A stretch of 64,000 bases of DNA. It comes from Rhodothermales bacterium (GTDB lineage: Bacteria; Bacteroidota; Rhodothermia; Rhodothermales; JANQRZ01). Shown here one piece after another: positions 16,419-24,873 of the stretch. The stretch spans positions 1 through 64,000 of the forward strand of contig JANQRZ010000007.1 of NCBI GenBank assembly GCA_028284265.1, given 5' to 3'. Under the pieces are notes generated by a model. The model saw nothing but the letters and a program-made list of their open reading frames with translations. It made no database searches and was not told where the DNA came from. The translations under genes and the position numbers were made by a program. The first letter of the stretch is position 1. The number at the start of each line of letters is the position of its first letter.

Positions 16419-17747
16419 TTAGGGCCGCTCGGCCCATTCGCGGTAGGAGACGAGGCGGACACCCTCGGGGACGCGGTCAGGAATGCGGGGGTCGTAGACG
16501 CTGTCGGCTCCTTCTTTGTAGAAGACCTTCGCACTGCCGCCGATGCCCACCGGCTGGCGGGAGACGATCCCGCCGACGATCATCCTCGGTCCGGACCCGC
16601 TGTGGGTGATCGTGCCATTCGTGTAGAGCATGGCCGCGAGGAAGGATCGCTCGCCGATGCTGACGTTGCCGTTGACGTAGAGGCCAATCGTGACGCCATC
16701 GGGTAGGTTGGCGTCGACCCACGTCCCCGTATCACCAGCCGTGCCCGTCAGGCTCGGGCGCCCCGAGATCGTCGAAGAGAGGCCGGAGTCATTGCCGATC
16801 GAGAGGGTGCCGTTGACGTAGATACGGATGTGGCCGGGGAGGCGGACCGGGCCGCTGACGGAGAGATTGCCATTAACGAAAAGGACGTAGGGATCAGTTG
16901 CAGTGCCCTTGCCGATCACGTCTGCGCCCCCCGCATCCGTCAGCCACCCATGCGTGAGGCTGTCACCTAGAGGCAGTGTAGTCGTGGGATCATTCAAGGT
17001 ACTAAGCGCCCAGGATGGCCCCGGCAGCACCGGCTGTTCGCTATCCCACGACAGGGGGGGAGACGTGACAAGGGGAGCGACAATGGAGTCGCGCTCAGCC
17101 AGAGAAGGGGTGCCAGTGAAGCGATTGTCTTGGGCGCTCTCGGTGCCAGTGTAGGTCCCGGTCCCGTACACCTCAAAGGAGCCGCTGCTGGAGTTGAGGT
17201 TGCGGTTGGAGTGGACATCTCCGGCGACCCAGGCGGTACCGCTCAGGTCGATGTCGCCGTTCGACCAGACAGCCTGACGGAAGCCGCTGGGCACATGGAC
17301 ATTCACCCATCGGCGCTCGTAGACCGCATCGACAACGAACTCCGTCGGCTCGACGGACTGCGAGGCTTCGTTCCAACTGTCAAACGCGCCCTTGACTTTG
17401 AGCCGGACGCGGTCCGGGTCTGCCGCATTTGTGGAATCACCGAGGTACATCTCGATGACGCGGGCGGCATAGGTCACCGAGATACTGTTCTCCATCGCGT
17501 ACACGGTGGTATCGATGTTGAAGCGATTCTGGGCGGTGGCAAGGACGCTGGTCCAGGCGTCGGGGCGGTCGTTGAGCCGGTGGACGACCCCGCGGAGGGC
17601 AATCTGCGAGGCTTCGCGTGCGATACGATCGGTCTGGTAGGCACTCAGCTCGTCGTTCGCGCTGCGCGTTGAGGCACGCGCATTGTAGAGCAACACCCCC
17701 CCGAGGAGGATGGCGCTGATCGCGAGAATGACGGCGTACTGTCCCAT
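16419..17747 (-). CDS. pilin-like protein with a C-terminal beta-rich domain (PilX-position)
   Basis: This 442-residue protein starts MGQYAVILAISAILLGGVLL, a hydrophobic N-terminal helix like a pilin but without a prepilin leader or the Phe1/Glu5 pair. Helix continues with ARASTRSANDELSAYQTDRI. From about residue 150 it turns into a repetitive beta-structure with 'WSNGDIDLSGTAWVAGDVHS', 'VLFVNGNLSVSGPVRL', 'RIYVNGTLSIGN' and 'GLYVNGNVSIGE' phrases that recur every 20-40 residues, like a right-handed beta-helix. It occupies the place of a PilX-type minor pilin and could be a tip or adhesive subunit. Function is inferred from position and shape only. Confidence 0.65.
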   Translation of the reverse strand: MGQYAVILAISAILLGGVLLYNARASTRSANDELSAYQTDRIAREASQIALRGVVHRLNDRPDAWTSVLATAQNRFNIDTTVYAMENSISVTYAARVIEMYLGDSTNAADPDRVRLKVKGAFDSWNEASQSVEPTEFVVDAVYERRWVNVHVPSGFRQAVWSNGDIDLSGTAWVAGDVHSNRNLNSSSGSFEVYGTGTYTGTESAQDNRFTGTPSLAERDSIVAPLVTSPPLSWDSEQPVLPGPSWALSTLNDPTTTLPLGDSLTHGWLTDAGGADVIGKGTATDPYVLFVNGNLSVSGPVRLPGHIRIYVNGTLSIGNDSGLSSTISGRPSLTGTAGDTGTWVDANLPDGVTIGLYVNGNVSIGERSFLAAMLYTNGTITHSGSGPRMIVGGIVSRQPVGIGGSAKVFYKEGADSVYDPRIPDRVPEGVRLVSYREWAERP

Positions 17748-17765
17748 GAGAGGCTCTCCGTGCAG

Positions 17766-18503
17766 CTAGTTCGTGACACGGATCAGGTTGGGCGGCCGGA
17801 ACCGGCGCACCCATCGCGCTTGGTCGATATCCCCGCGCTGCGCGATGTCGCTGGCATCCACGAAGCCGGTACCGCCGCCGAGCGGGGAAGCAGCTGCGAG
17901 GGCCACCTCGATGGCGCGGACGCTGTGCAGTTCGGCGGTGGTAGCCGGAGCATTGATGTCTACCGCGATCCCGTCGATGTTGTAGAACCGGAAGACGATC
18001 TCCGTGAGCGTATCGATGCTGGAACCGGCGGGGTCTAGGCTTCCGCTCCCATCGTCCACGAAGCGGCGGATGATGAACGTCGGCTTGGCTACGAAGTCGC
18101 GGGTAGTATAGTCGAAGACTTGGGCGGTGCCGACCTCACTCCACTCATACCGGACGCGGCGGTTGTAGTCGACGCTCGGGTTGAGCGCCGCGTTGCTGAC
18201 CGAGGCGTTGCGGTCAGTCCAAGAATAGAACTCGAGGTAGCCGGGCGTAGCGGTCGAGTCGTAGCTGCTGAGACTCGTGAAGCCGCCGTAGTTGGCCCGC
18301 ATGAAGGCGTTGCTCTGCCCGGCTCCCATGTTGCCGAGGTCTTCTTCGATCACCTCGGCGAAGTCGAGGACGCCACTCTTCGCTGCCGAATACTGGACCG
18401 AACTCGTCGTGTGGTTCTGACCACGCCACGCGATCACGGCGAGCATGAGGATGATCGTCGCCCCGATGACGGTGGATGCAATGATGGCAATGAGTTCTTG
18501 CAT
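17766..18503 (-). CDS. pilin-like protein (PilW-position)
   Basis: The 245-residue product begins MQELIAIIASTVIGATIILM, a long hydrophobic helix directly at the N-terminus, as in a mature pilin, then a Ser/Asn-rich globular part with short beta-strand phrases (YLEFYSWTDRNASV, VRYEWSEVGTAQVFDYTT, TEIVFRFYNIDGI, HSVRAIEVALAAASPLGGG). The pattern EIVFRFYN..G..V...A..IRAIEV is reminiscent of PilW-type minor pseudopilins. No prepilin peptidase site is seen. It follows the preceding pilin-like gene by four bases and is clearly co-transcribed with it. Confidence 0.65.
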   Translation of the reverse strand: MQELIAIIASTVIGATIILMLAVIAWRGQNHTTSSVQYSAAKSGVLDFAEVIEEDLGNMGAGQSNAFMRANYGGFTSLSSYDSTATPGYLEFYSWTDRNASVSNAALNPSVDYNRRVRYEWSEVGTAQVFDYTTRDFVAKPTFIIRRFVDDGSGSLDPAGSSIDTLTEIVFRFYNIDGIAVDINAPATTAELHSVRAIEVALAAASPLGGGTGFVDASDIAQRGDIDQARWVRRFRPPNLIRVTN

Positions 18504-18507
18504 AGCG

Positions 18508-19161
18508 TTACCAGGCCCAGCGGGAACAGGGCGTTTCAGCGGGGACGCGGTCGGCGGGGCAGGTGGTGCGCTCGAACGGGATGTCGACGTAGCTCGTCGC
18601 GCAGCCGTAGGTGAAGACGCGCTCCAAGGTGAGACTGAACTGTGCGTCAGGGTTGCTGGGGTCGTCGCCGACGTAGAGGAAGGGGTTCGTTACCTCGATG
18701 ATGACCTTCTTGGCAAACGAGGTCGAGTCATCCGGCAGCACGCGGTCGAAGTCGTTCGGATCGACGTACTGCACGTCGAGGATTTCTACGTTGTAGTCGA
18801 TGCCGCCGCGCGTGACCGGCTCGCGGACGCCCTCGAATCCCTCGATGAACCGGCAGTCCAGTCCCCGGTCATCCGTCGCGCACGCGCCGAAGTTGACGCT
18901 GCCTTCCCGAGAAAGGCGGTACTGCTTCTCCTCTTCGGCGATGCGACCGCAGTAGGGCAGTTCGCGCTCGTTGTCGAGGGTGTACTTGTCGAAGTGGCGC
19001 GTGCCGATTTGCTCCAATACGCCGGTGCCCACGCCGGTAAGCTGCGTAGCAACCTCGTTGAGGGCTTGCTCCTGCTGGTCGCGCCCCACGTTGCGTTGCA
19101 TGTTCATCGAGAGGAACATGACCATCATGAGCGCGAGGATGGCGTAGATGAGTTGGGCCAC
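18508..19161 (-). CDS. pilin-like protein, family unknown
   Basis: Translation starts at GTG 19161, two bases after the pilB stop, giving 217 residues. The N-terminus MAQLIYAILALMMVMFLSMN is a single hydrophobic helix followed by a polar helical stretch (RDQQEQALNEVATQLTGVG), the usual pilin layout. The C-terminal domain has at least six Cys residues (YCGRIAEEEK, FGACATDD, LDCRFIEG, YGCATSYV, RTTCPAD, TPCSRW), which suggests disulfides outside the cytoplasm. There is no prepilin leader. It is the first of three consecutive pilin-like genes and probably builds a minor or pseudopilin complex. Confidence 0.62.
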   Translation of the reverse strand: MAQLIYAILALMMVMFLSMNMQRNVGRDQQEQALNEVATQLTGVGTGVLEQIGTRHFDKYTLDNERELPYCGRIAEEEKQYRLSREGSVNFGACATDDRGLDCRFIEGFEGVREPVTRGGIDYNVEILDVQYVDPNDFDRVLPDDSTSFAKKVIIEVTNPFLYVGDDPSNPDAQFSLTLERVFTYGCATSYVDIPFERTTCPADRVPAETPCSRWAW

Positions 19162-19163
19162 GG

Positions 19164-21158
19164 CTAGTCCTCCACAGCGGTGACACGGATGACTTCGTCG
19201 ATGCTCGTCAGGCCGCGCTTGACGATTTCGCGGGCCGAGGCGAGGAGTGTCAGCATCCCTTCTTCGACAGCGACTTTACGGATCGCGTCTTCGTCCACGT
19301 CGCCCTTCGCCTTGACGATCATGTGCCGGATAGCGCGCGTGAAGTAGAGCGCTTCGGAAATCGCCTGCCGCCCCTTGTAGCCGATGCCGTTGCAGTTCGG
19401 GCAGCCATCCCGGTGGCCGGCCGTGTAGAAGGTCCGCGTAGCGATCTCCTCCGGCGTGAATCCGACTTCTTCCAGCAGGACCGGATCGGGGTCGCGGTCG
19501 GGCACTTTGCACGTCGGGCAGAGGGTGCGGAGGAGTCGCTGCGCCACGACGAGGTTGATCGCGTAGGCGATGAGGAATGGCTCGACCCCCATCTTATAGA
19601 GGCGACTGACGGCGCTCGGGGCGTCGTTCGTGTGGAGCGTCGAAAACGTGAGGTGGCCCGTGTTGGCGAGCTTGACGGCGAGTTCGGCGGTTTGCTGGTC
19701 GCGCATCTCACCGACCATCACCACGTCGGGGTCGTGGCGGAGGACGGAGCGCAGGGCGCGCTCCATCGAGATACGAGGGCCGAGCTTGATCTGGCGGACG
19801 CCACGAATCACATACTCCACCGGGTCTTCGATGGAAAGGACGTTGATCTGCGGGCGAATCACCTGATGCAGCGCGGCGACGAGGGTCGTGCTCTTGCCCG
19901 AACCGGTCGGGCCGGTCATGATGACCATACCGTAGGGCTGGCGGATCGCTTTCTGGAAGCGTTCCAGCGCGCCCGGCAGCAGGCCAATCGCGCCGAGGTC
20001 GCTGAACACTTTACGGTCGTCGAGCACACGAATGACGATGCTCTCAGCTTTGATGCCGTGGTTGGCGCTGGCAATCGGGAGGACGCTGACGCGGTAGCGA
20101 ATGAGGGTGCCGTCCACGGTACGCTGGATGTAGCCGTCCTGAGCAGCCTCGCGCTCGAAGCGGTCCACGTTGCCCGCCCGGTCTTTGATGACCGAGAGCA
20201 GCGCCTCGGGCGCGACCTTGTCCTCGGTGTGCCAGTGCTGAAGCTCGCCGTCGATGCGGAGGTGGAACTCGGTCCGGCGCTCGGCATCGGGGAAGACGTG
20301 GATGTCGGACGCGCCGAGACGGACGGCTTCGACGAGGCACGCCTCGACGAGGTTGATGAGGCCGGAGCGGTTGATCTCGGCCTCGATGGCCTCCTCATCG
20401 ATGAGCTGCTGCTTGCCCTCCTCGAACGAAGCGCCCAGCTCGTAGGCCCACTTCTCCTCCTGCATCCGCTCCAGATACTCATTGCGCTGGGGGAAGAGGG
20501 TGCGCAGGAGGGGGATGATCTTGCTCTCGGGCGCGTAGCGAAGCTCGTAGTCTTCGAGGCCGAGGCGGTGGACGAGCCGGAGCACATCCGGGGCTGTCGG
20601 GTCTTGACTGACGATGATGAGGCGGAGCACGCCGCGCTCGGGGTCTACCTCGTAGCGGATCGGGAGGAGCTGGAGCGCGAGGAGTTCGTCGCGGTTCTCT
20701 GCCGAGAAGCCTTCGACGAGCCGCTTGACAAAGTCACCCTCGACGGAGTCTGCGCTGATGGCTTCTTCGCGGAAGGCGTAGATCTTGGCCGCTTCGGCGT
20801 AGATGGCCTCGCGATTGACCTTCGGGTGCTGGGCCACCCATCGCCAAAGCGTTTCCTGCTCACCCTTGCGCCGCCACTGGTTGAACGCCTCGCGGACGTG
20901 GGCGAGCGTGACGAGTTCGCGGTCTAGCAGGCGGGCCACCACACGGTCGCGCCGGGCGGCCTCTTCGGTCTCGCTGTAGGACGGGGCCGAGGTGCGCTGG
21001 ACAGCGCTGCTTCCACCGTTCGAGGCACCGGGTGTGCCCACGAGTGGATCATCCACGACCAACTCCGACGAGCCGCCTTCGGTGTCCTTCTCGATGAAGG
21101 CTACGCTTTCCTCAGGCTCGTCCGCTTTGCCGAACATCTTTCGGAGTTCGTAGGCCAT
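19164..21158 (-). CDS. pilB: PilB/GspE-family pilus extension ATPase
   Basis: The 664-residue product has an N-terminal GspE/MshEN-like region (about 70-200), then the hexameric ATPase core: Walker A TGPTGSGKSTTL (about 415), Asp box SIEDPVEYVI, Walker B RHDPDVVMVGEMRDQQT and His box TGHLTFSTLHTNDAPSAVSR. A zinc-binding four-Cys module (LCPTCKVP... DGCPNCNGIGY) follows, as in PilB and GspE. It powers pilus or pseudopilus assembly at the inner membrane. Length is near the 570-residue norm plus a Ser/Gly-rich N-terminal extension. It is followed directly by pilin-like genes and preceded by pilC. Confidence 0.93.
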   Translation of the reverse strand: MAYELRKMFGKADEPEESVAFIEKDTEGGSSELVVDDPLVGTPGASNGGSSAVQRTSAPSYSETEEAARRDRVVARLLDRELVTLAHVREAFNQWRRKGEQETLWRWVAQHPKVNREAIYAEAAKIYAFREEAISADSVEGDFVKRLVEGFSAENRDELLALQLLPIRYEVDPERGVLRLIIVSQDPTAPDVLRLVHRLGLEDYELRYAPESKIIPLLRTLFPQRNEYLERMQEEKWAYELGASFEEGKQQLIDEEAIEAEINRSGLINLVEACLVEAVRLGASDIHVFPDAERRTEFHLRIDGELQHWHTEDKVAPEALLSVIKDRAGNVDRFEREAAQDGYIQRTVDGTLIRYRVSVLPIASANHGIKAESIVIRVLDDRKVFSDLGAIGLLPGALERFQKAIRQPYGMVIMTGPTGSGKSTTLVAALHQVIRPQINVLSIEDPVEYVIRGVRQIKLGPRISMERALRSVLRHDPDVVMVGEMRDQQTAELAVKLANTGHLTFSTLHTNDAPSAVSRLYKMGVEPFLIAYAINLVVAQRLLRTLCPTCKVPDRDPDPVLLEEVGFTPEEIATRTFYTAGHRDGCPNCNGIGYKGRQAISEALYFTRAIRHMIVKAKGDVDEDAIRKVAVEEGMLTLLASAREIVKRGLTSIDEVIRVTAVED

Positions 21159-21204
21159 AGGAAGGGGAGACGGTAGGTGGAACGACTAGAGGAGGCGTGG
21201 CGCG

Positions 21205-22560
21205 TTACTGCGCCTCAAACATAATGTCGGAACTGGTCGGCGAGATGAAGGCGCTCTCGGCGGATAGGATCGTGAGGAGGGCGACGAGGAGCGAGATGAA
21301 GATGGCTGTTGCTGTCTTGATCGTCTCGACGGCCGTTTCGAGCTTCAGGTCTACCTCTTTCTGGTAGAAGTCCGCCATCTCCTCGGCAGCTTCTTTCACA
21401 GCTCCGGTCTCGGCACCGGAGCGGAAGCGGGCGAGGGTCATCGGGAGGAAGACGCCGCTGGCCTGCATGCTCTCGACGAGGTCGCTCCCGGCGGCGGTAA
21501 GCAGAGGGATGGTGATCGTCTTGACTTGGTGCTCGACGAACGTGTTGCCCGTGGCTTCGGCAGAGATTCGCATCACCTCCTCACCCTCGCCGGACCCGCT
21601 ATAGAGCACGCCGAAGACGCGGCAGAAAATCTCCAAGTTGAGCTTGTGCAGGAGGTCGCCGAGCATCGGTAGCCGGATCATCCGCTTGTGGAGAATGAAC
21701 CGCCCCCGCGTGGTGCGCGCCCAGATGATGAAGCCGACAATGAGAAGGATCGTTATGAGAATGACGATCCACCCATTGGCATCCATCCACGTAGCGAAGC
21801 TCAAGGAGGCGGTCGTGAGCGGAGGGAGGTCCACGTTGTAGCGCGAGAAGAGGCGGGCGTAGGACGGGACGATGTACCAGACGTACCAGATGAACGCCGC
21901 GATGGCCGCCAGCAGCGTGATCATCGGTGTGATCATGGCGCTGCGGATGCTCTTCTTGAACTTGTCCTTCCGCTCCAGATAGAGCGCCGTCGCCTCGAAC
22001 ATTTCGGCCATGTTGCCGCTGACCGTGGCGAGGCCGAGCATATAGGACGTGAACTTGCCGAGCGTGTGCTGGTGCTTGAGGAAGGCATGGCGGGCGTCCA
22101 TCCCGCTCTTGAGGTCGCTCGACAGGTCGCGGATCGTCTGGCGGAGCGAGCCGTTGCTGGTGTCGGTTGCCAGCAGGTTCAGAATCTCATCGAAGGAGAG
22201 CCTGCGCCGGAGCATGTTGGATGCAAGCCGGACGAACATCACGATGTCCCCGCTCGGCGGCTTGAGTTGGAAGTCCAGCAGCTTCTTCTCGACCTTGACC
22301 ACGTCGAGGCCGACGCGCTCCAAAGCGGCACGAACTTCCTCGGCGGAGTAGGCCTTCTGCTCGCCCTTGACGATCTGACCGCCTGCGTGGCGGACCCGGT
22401 ACTGGAACGTAGCCCTCGGCGCGACCTCCTGCGTCTGGAAGTTGTGCTGGTCGGCCAGGGTACCGATCCGCTTTCTCGCTTGACGCGGGTTGGGTGCGAA
22501 GACGGTGCCGCGCACGGCCTCGCCTGACACATTCACCCCGATGAAGCGGTACTCGCGCAT
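21205..22560 (-). CDS. pilC: PilC/GspF-family inner-membrane platform protein
   Basis: I start at the ATG at 22560 (451 residues); the 24-codon upstream extension has no family likeness. The opening REYRFIGVNVSGEAVRGTVF is the usual N-terminus of PilC. Two T2SSF repeats follow, each with hydrophobic helices: FVRLASNMLRRRLSFDEIL first, and RTTRGRFILHKRMIRLPMLGDLLHKLN introducing the second. The end has SLLVALLTILSAES, the last membrane segment. PilC is the platform turned by PilB to add pilins. It is the second gene of the operon, after the pilin-like gene 22660-23142. Confidence 0.92.
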   Translation of the reverse strand: MREYRFIGVNVSGEAVRGTVFAPNPRQARKRIGTLADQHNFQTQEVAPRATFQYRVRHAGGQIVKGEQKAYSAEEVRAALERVGLDVVKVEKKLLDFQLKPPSGDIVMFVRLASNMLRRRLSFDEILNLLATDTSNGSLRQTIRDLSSDLKSGMDARHAFLKHQHTLGKFTSYMLGLATVSGNMAEMFEATALYLERKDKFKKSIRSAMITPMITLLAAIAAFIWYVWYIVPSYARLFSRYNVDLPPLTTASLSFATWMDANGWIVILITILLIVGFIIWARTTRGRFILHKRMIRLPMLGDLLHKLNLEIFCRVFGVLYSGSGEGEEVMRISAEATGNTFVEHQVKTITIPLLTAAGSDLVESMQASGVFLPMTLARFRSGAETGAVKEAAEEMADFYQKEVDLKLETAVETIKTATAIFISLLVALLTILSAESAFISPTSSDIMFEAQ

Positions 22561-22659
22561 GGCAATGAGAAAGAGAGCGTAGGAGCAGCGGCGACGCCCC
22601 GGTGAGCAGAGCCGGGACGCCGCCTCATCCACTCAAGACGGTAGAAAGGCTCCTAAGAC

Positions 22660-23142
22660 CTACGGGCAGGCAGCGGTTTGTAGACCTGTCGAGACACCAG
22701 CAATCTGTACGATCCTAGAGATAATGTCTCCGTCGGTCAGTCCGCAGACGGCGAGGCTGACAATGGTACTGTCGCCGGTGGCATTCGGGTCGTTGGTGGC
22801 CTGCAGGAAAAAGCCCGCCGAGCTAGCGCCGACGACTTCAAAGTTGCCGTTCAGGTTGGAATAGGTGTCTTCGCCCGGATAGCCGAGTGCGCCCAGCGTT
22901 GCACCGGTATAGTCTCTCGGGTCGTTGACGACGCTCGCGTCTTCCGACGAGGCTTGGCCACCGAACGGGGCGGGCTTGCGCTTCCACGACTGGGCGTCGT
23001 TGGCGATACGGACGGCGTCCTGCACGATGGCGTCGGCGTTGGCCTTGGCGCTGTTCTCACTGAACGCGGCGATACCCACCACGATGGCGGTGCCGACGAT
23101 GACCGTCGCAAGGACGAGAAGGATGAGCTGTTGCTGGCCCAT
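22660..23142 (-). CDS. probable major pilin-like protein
   Basis: The ATG at 23142 is preceded by an AAGAGG ribosome-binding site nine bases away, one of few clear ones in the window. The 160-residue product begins MGQQQLILLVLATVIVGTAI, a hydrophobic N-terminal helix running into a polar helix (NSAKANADAIVQDAVRIAND). The small C-terminal domain has two Cys residues (VCGLTDGD and TAACP at the extreme end), like the disulfide loop of type IV pilins. No charged leader or G|FxxxE cleavage site exists. First position, strong ribosome-binding site and small size suggest it is the most abundant subunit. Confidence 0.7.
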   Translation of the reverse strand: MGQQQLILLVLATVIVGTAIVVGIAAFSENSAKANADAIVQDAVRIANDAQSWKRKPAPFGGQASSEDASVVNDPRDYTGATLGALGYPGEDTYSNLNGNFEVVGASSAGFFLQATNDPNATGDSTIVSLAVCGLTDGDIISRIVQIAGVSTGLQTAACP

Positions 23143-23328
23143 GATTACTACCTCTTGTGTGTTGTGATGCTGGGTAAAGGGATGCGCCACCGACGCAGAC
23201 TAAGGGTGCGCCAAGGACGAGGCCTCCGGGTGCGATCTCACACTCACTCCAAGAAGGAGGGAAGCCGGAGCCGATCATTGGAGGGGCGGCAGGGTAAAGA
23301 GGACGTTCCCTACGCACTACTCCAAAGC

Positions 23329-23380
23329 GCTCATCCTCCGTTGCTTATGCGGGATGAGCTATCTGCGGCATCGGATGAGC
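23329..23380. repeat. inverted and direct GGATGAGC repeats upstream of the pilus operon
   Basis: GCTCATCC at 23329-23336 is followed by its inverse GGATGAGC at 23352-23359 and again at 23373-23380. The two direct copies are exactly 21 bases apart, two helical turns, which fits a regulator-binding site. They lie about 190-240 bases upstream of the pilin-like start and also just beyond the stop of nothing else. Role is inference. Confidence 0.35.
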
Positions 23381-23435
23381 GATGTGTGGCACAGCTAAAG
23401 GTTCTAAACAAACAGGAGATTGGGCGAAGTGATCG

Positions 23436-24746
23436 TTACTCGCCGCGCGTGTACTCCACATTCTCCTCACGTTGCTGTCGCACGAGGTCGACGAGGGCCA
23501 CGTAGCCGGGGATATCGCGGATGGGGTCGGCCCGGTACTCAGGGTCAAGGGCTACGATGGCGAGTACGGCCTGACGCGCCTCGGCGAGGTTGCTCTGGCG
23601 GAGATGCGACAGGGCGATCAGGCGGTACGACCAGATAGCCTCGGCGTCAAGGCGGTCGGGCTTGTCGAGACAGACGCGGAGCACTTGGATGGCCCGGTCG
23701 AAGGTAGCCGTGACGTAGAAACCGTGCGCTTCGGATAGCTCCCAGTCACACTGGAACCCCGATGACGACAGTCCTAAGTCTTGCCGGACCGAGGAGACGA
23801 GCGCCACATAGTGGAGCGGGTCGTAGGGGCGATTGGGTTCGTAGGTCGGGTCAGCCGCGAGGAGGCGGAGCAGCGCCTGCTCGGCTTCGGCTTCCTCGTT
23901 GGTGTCGGCATAAACCAGTGACAGCAGGCGGTATGCCGGAACGGTCTCTTCGGGCGTCGGACTGCCTTGGGTGAGGCAGTCCGATACGAGGTCGAGCGTC
24001 ATCTCGAAGTCGCGGTCCCGGTAGTGCTGTTGAGCCTCTTCCAGTTGCGTCGGACAGAGCCGCGGAGCCTGTTCGATGACGGCAGGTGGTGCCGGACGGA
24101 CGTTCGTCAGGAGGTCGGTCGCTATTGCATCGTCTGGCTCTTCGATTTCGCTCGTTTCTGCGCTTTCAGCGATGCTCGGGTCTGGCTCTTCCGTCTCCGT
24201 GACGTCGAGGGCGTTCTCGGAAGGCGTTCGAATCGGAAGTGTGGCTACGGGGTCTGTCCGGCGGTTGGGTGCGGTCGCAGGAGGCGTCTCGGCCTCGGTT
24301 ATCCCAGCGTCCGGTATCGTCTGGTCATTGGGTTCGTCCGCTTCGATGTCGTCGCGGAACTCGTCGGGAGCGGGTTGCCCGGCGAGCGGCGTCAGGGAGA
24401 GGGTCTGTTCAACCTCGGCAGGAGGTGAGTCTTCGTGGGCAGGATCGGACGAGCGGTCGGTTAGTTCGGCGTCCACCGTTTGCGGATTCAGGGGCTGTCG
24501 GCGGAAGGTCAGATGCCGCTCGGGGACATAGCCCTGCACGCCCACGTACCGGACTTCGCACCACCCATTCTCGCAGAGACCGAGTTGGACGGGGTAGCCC
24601 TCGGGCACGGAACTGACGTGGTGCGCCGAGGAAGAAGGCGCGCCTCGGAGGCGAAGGTTTTGCGCGGCGGACGCATAGCCGGGGGCCAGCGGCTGGGCCG
24701 CGGCACCAACGGTTGAGAGGAGTAGGAAGAAGAGAAAAACCCGCAT
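23436..24746 (-). CDS. exported SH3-domain and TPR protein
   Basis: I use ATG 24746 (436 residues); an in-frame GTG precedes it by one codon. A signal peptide (RVFLFFLLLSTVGAAAQ) leads to a bacterial SH3 domain (about 25-85) with ASAAQNLRLRGAPS and GWCEVRYVGVQGYVPERHL. Residues about 90-225 are an acidic, Pro/Thr/Glu-rich linker of low complexity. The C-terminal 200 residues hold helical repeats: two related units beginning CPTQLEEAQQHYRDRDFEMT and CDWELSEAHGFYVTATFDRA, each of about 100 residues, TPR-like. It probably works in the periplasm or at the cell surface as a scaffold. It sits between the pilus operon and the hybrid regulator gene on the same strand. Confidence 0.75.
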   Translation of the reverse strand: MRVFLFFLLLSTVGAAAQPLAPGYASAAQNLRLRGAPSSSAHHVSSVPEGYPVQLGLCENGWCEVRYVGVQGYVPERHLTFRRQPLNPQTVDAELTDRSSDPAHEDSPPAEVEQTLSLTPLAGQPAPDEFRDDIEADEPNDQTIPDAGITEAETPPATAPNRRTDPVATLPIRTPSENALDVTETEEPDPSIAESAETSEIEEPDDAIATDLLTNVRPAPPAVIEQAPRLCPTQLEEAQQHYRDRDFEMTLDLVSDCLTQGSPTPEETVPAYRLLSLVYADTNEEAEAEQALLRLLAADPTYEPNRPYDPLHYVALVSSVRQDLGLSSSGFQCDWELSEAHGFYVTATFDRAIQVLRVCLDKPDRLDAEAIWSYRLIALSHLRQSNLAEARQAVLAIVALDPEYRADPIRDIPGYVALVDLVRQQREENVEYTRGE

Positions 24747-24873
24747 CACGCCAGCGTGTCTGCTATCGACGAGGTCTTGAGAAAGCGTCCAATACGTTGC
24801 AAGAGGACACAGTATAGCCTAATAGTGCAGGGCGACGGGAGGCTGCATCCAGTCTATACGGAAAAAGCGCAGA

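Noticed and set aside
19323-20927. Long plus-strand open frame opposite pilB
   Set aside because: Low-complexity Val/Glu/Asp/Arg composition caused by the high G+C antisense of a well-conserved gene.
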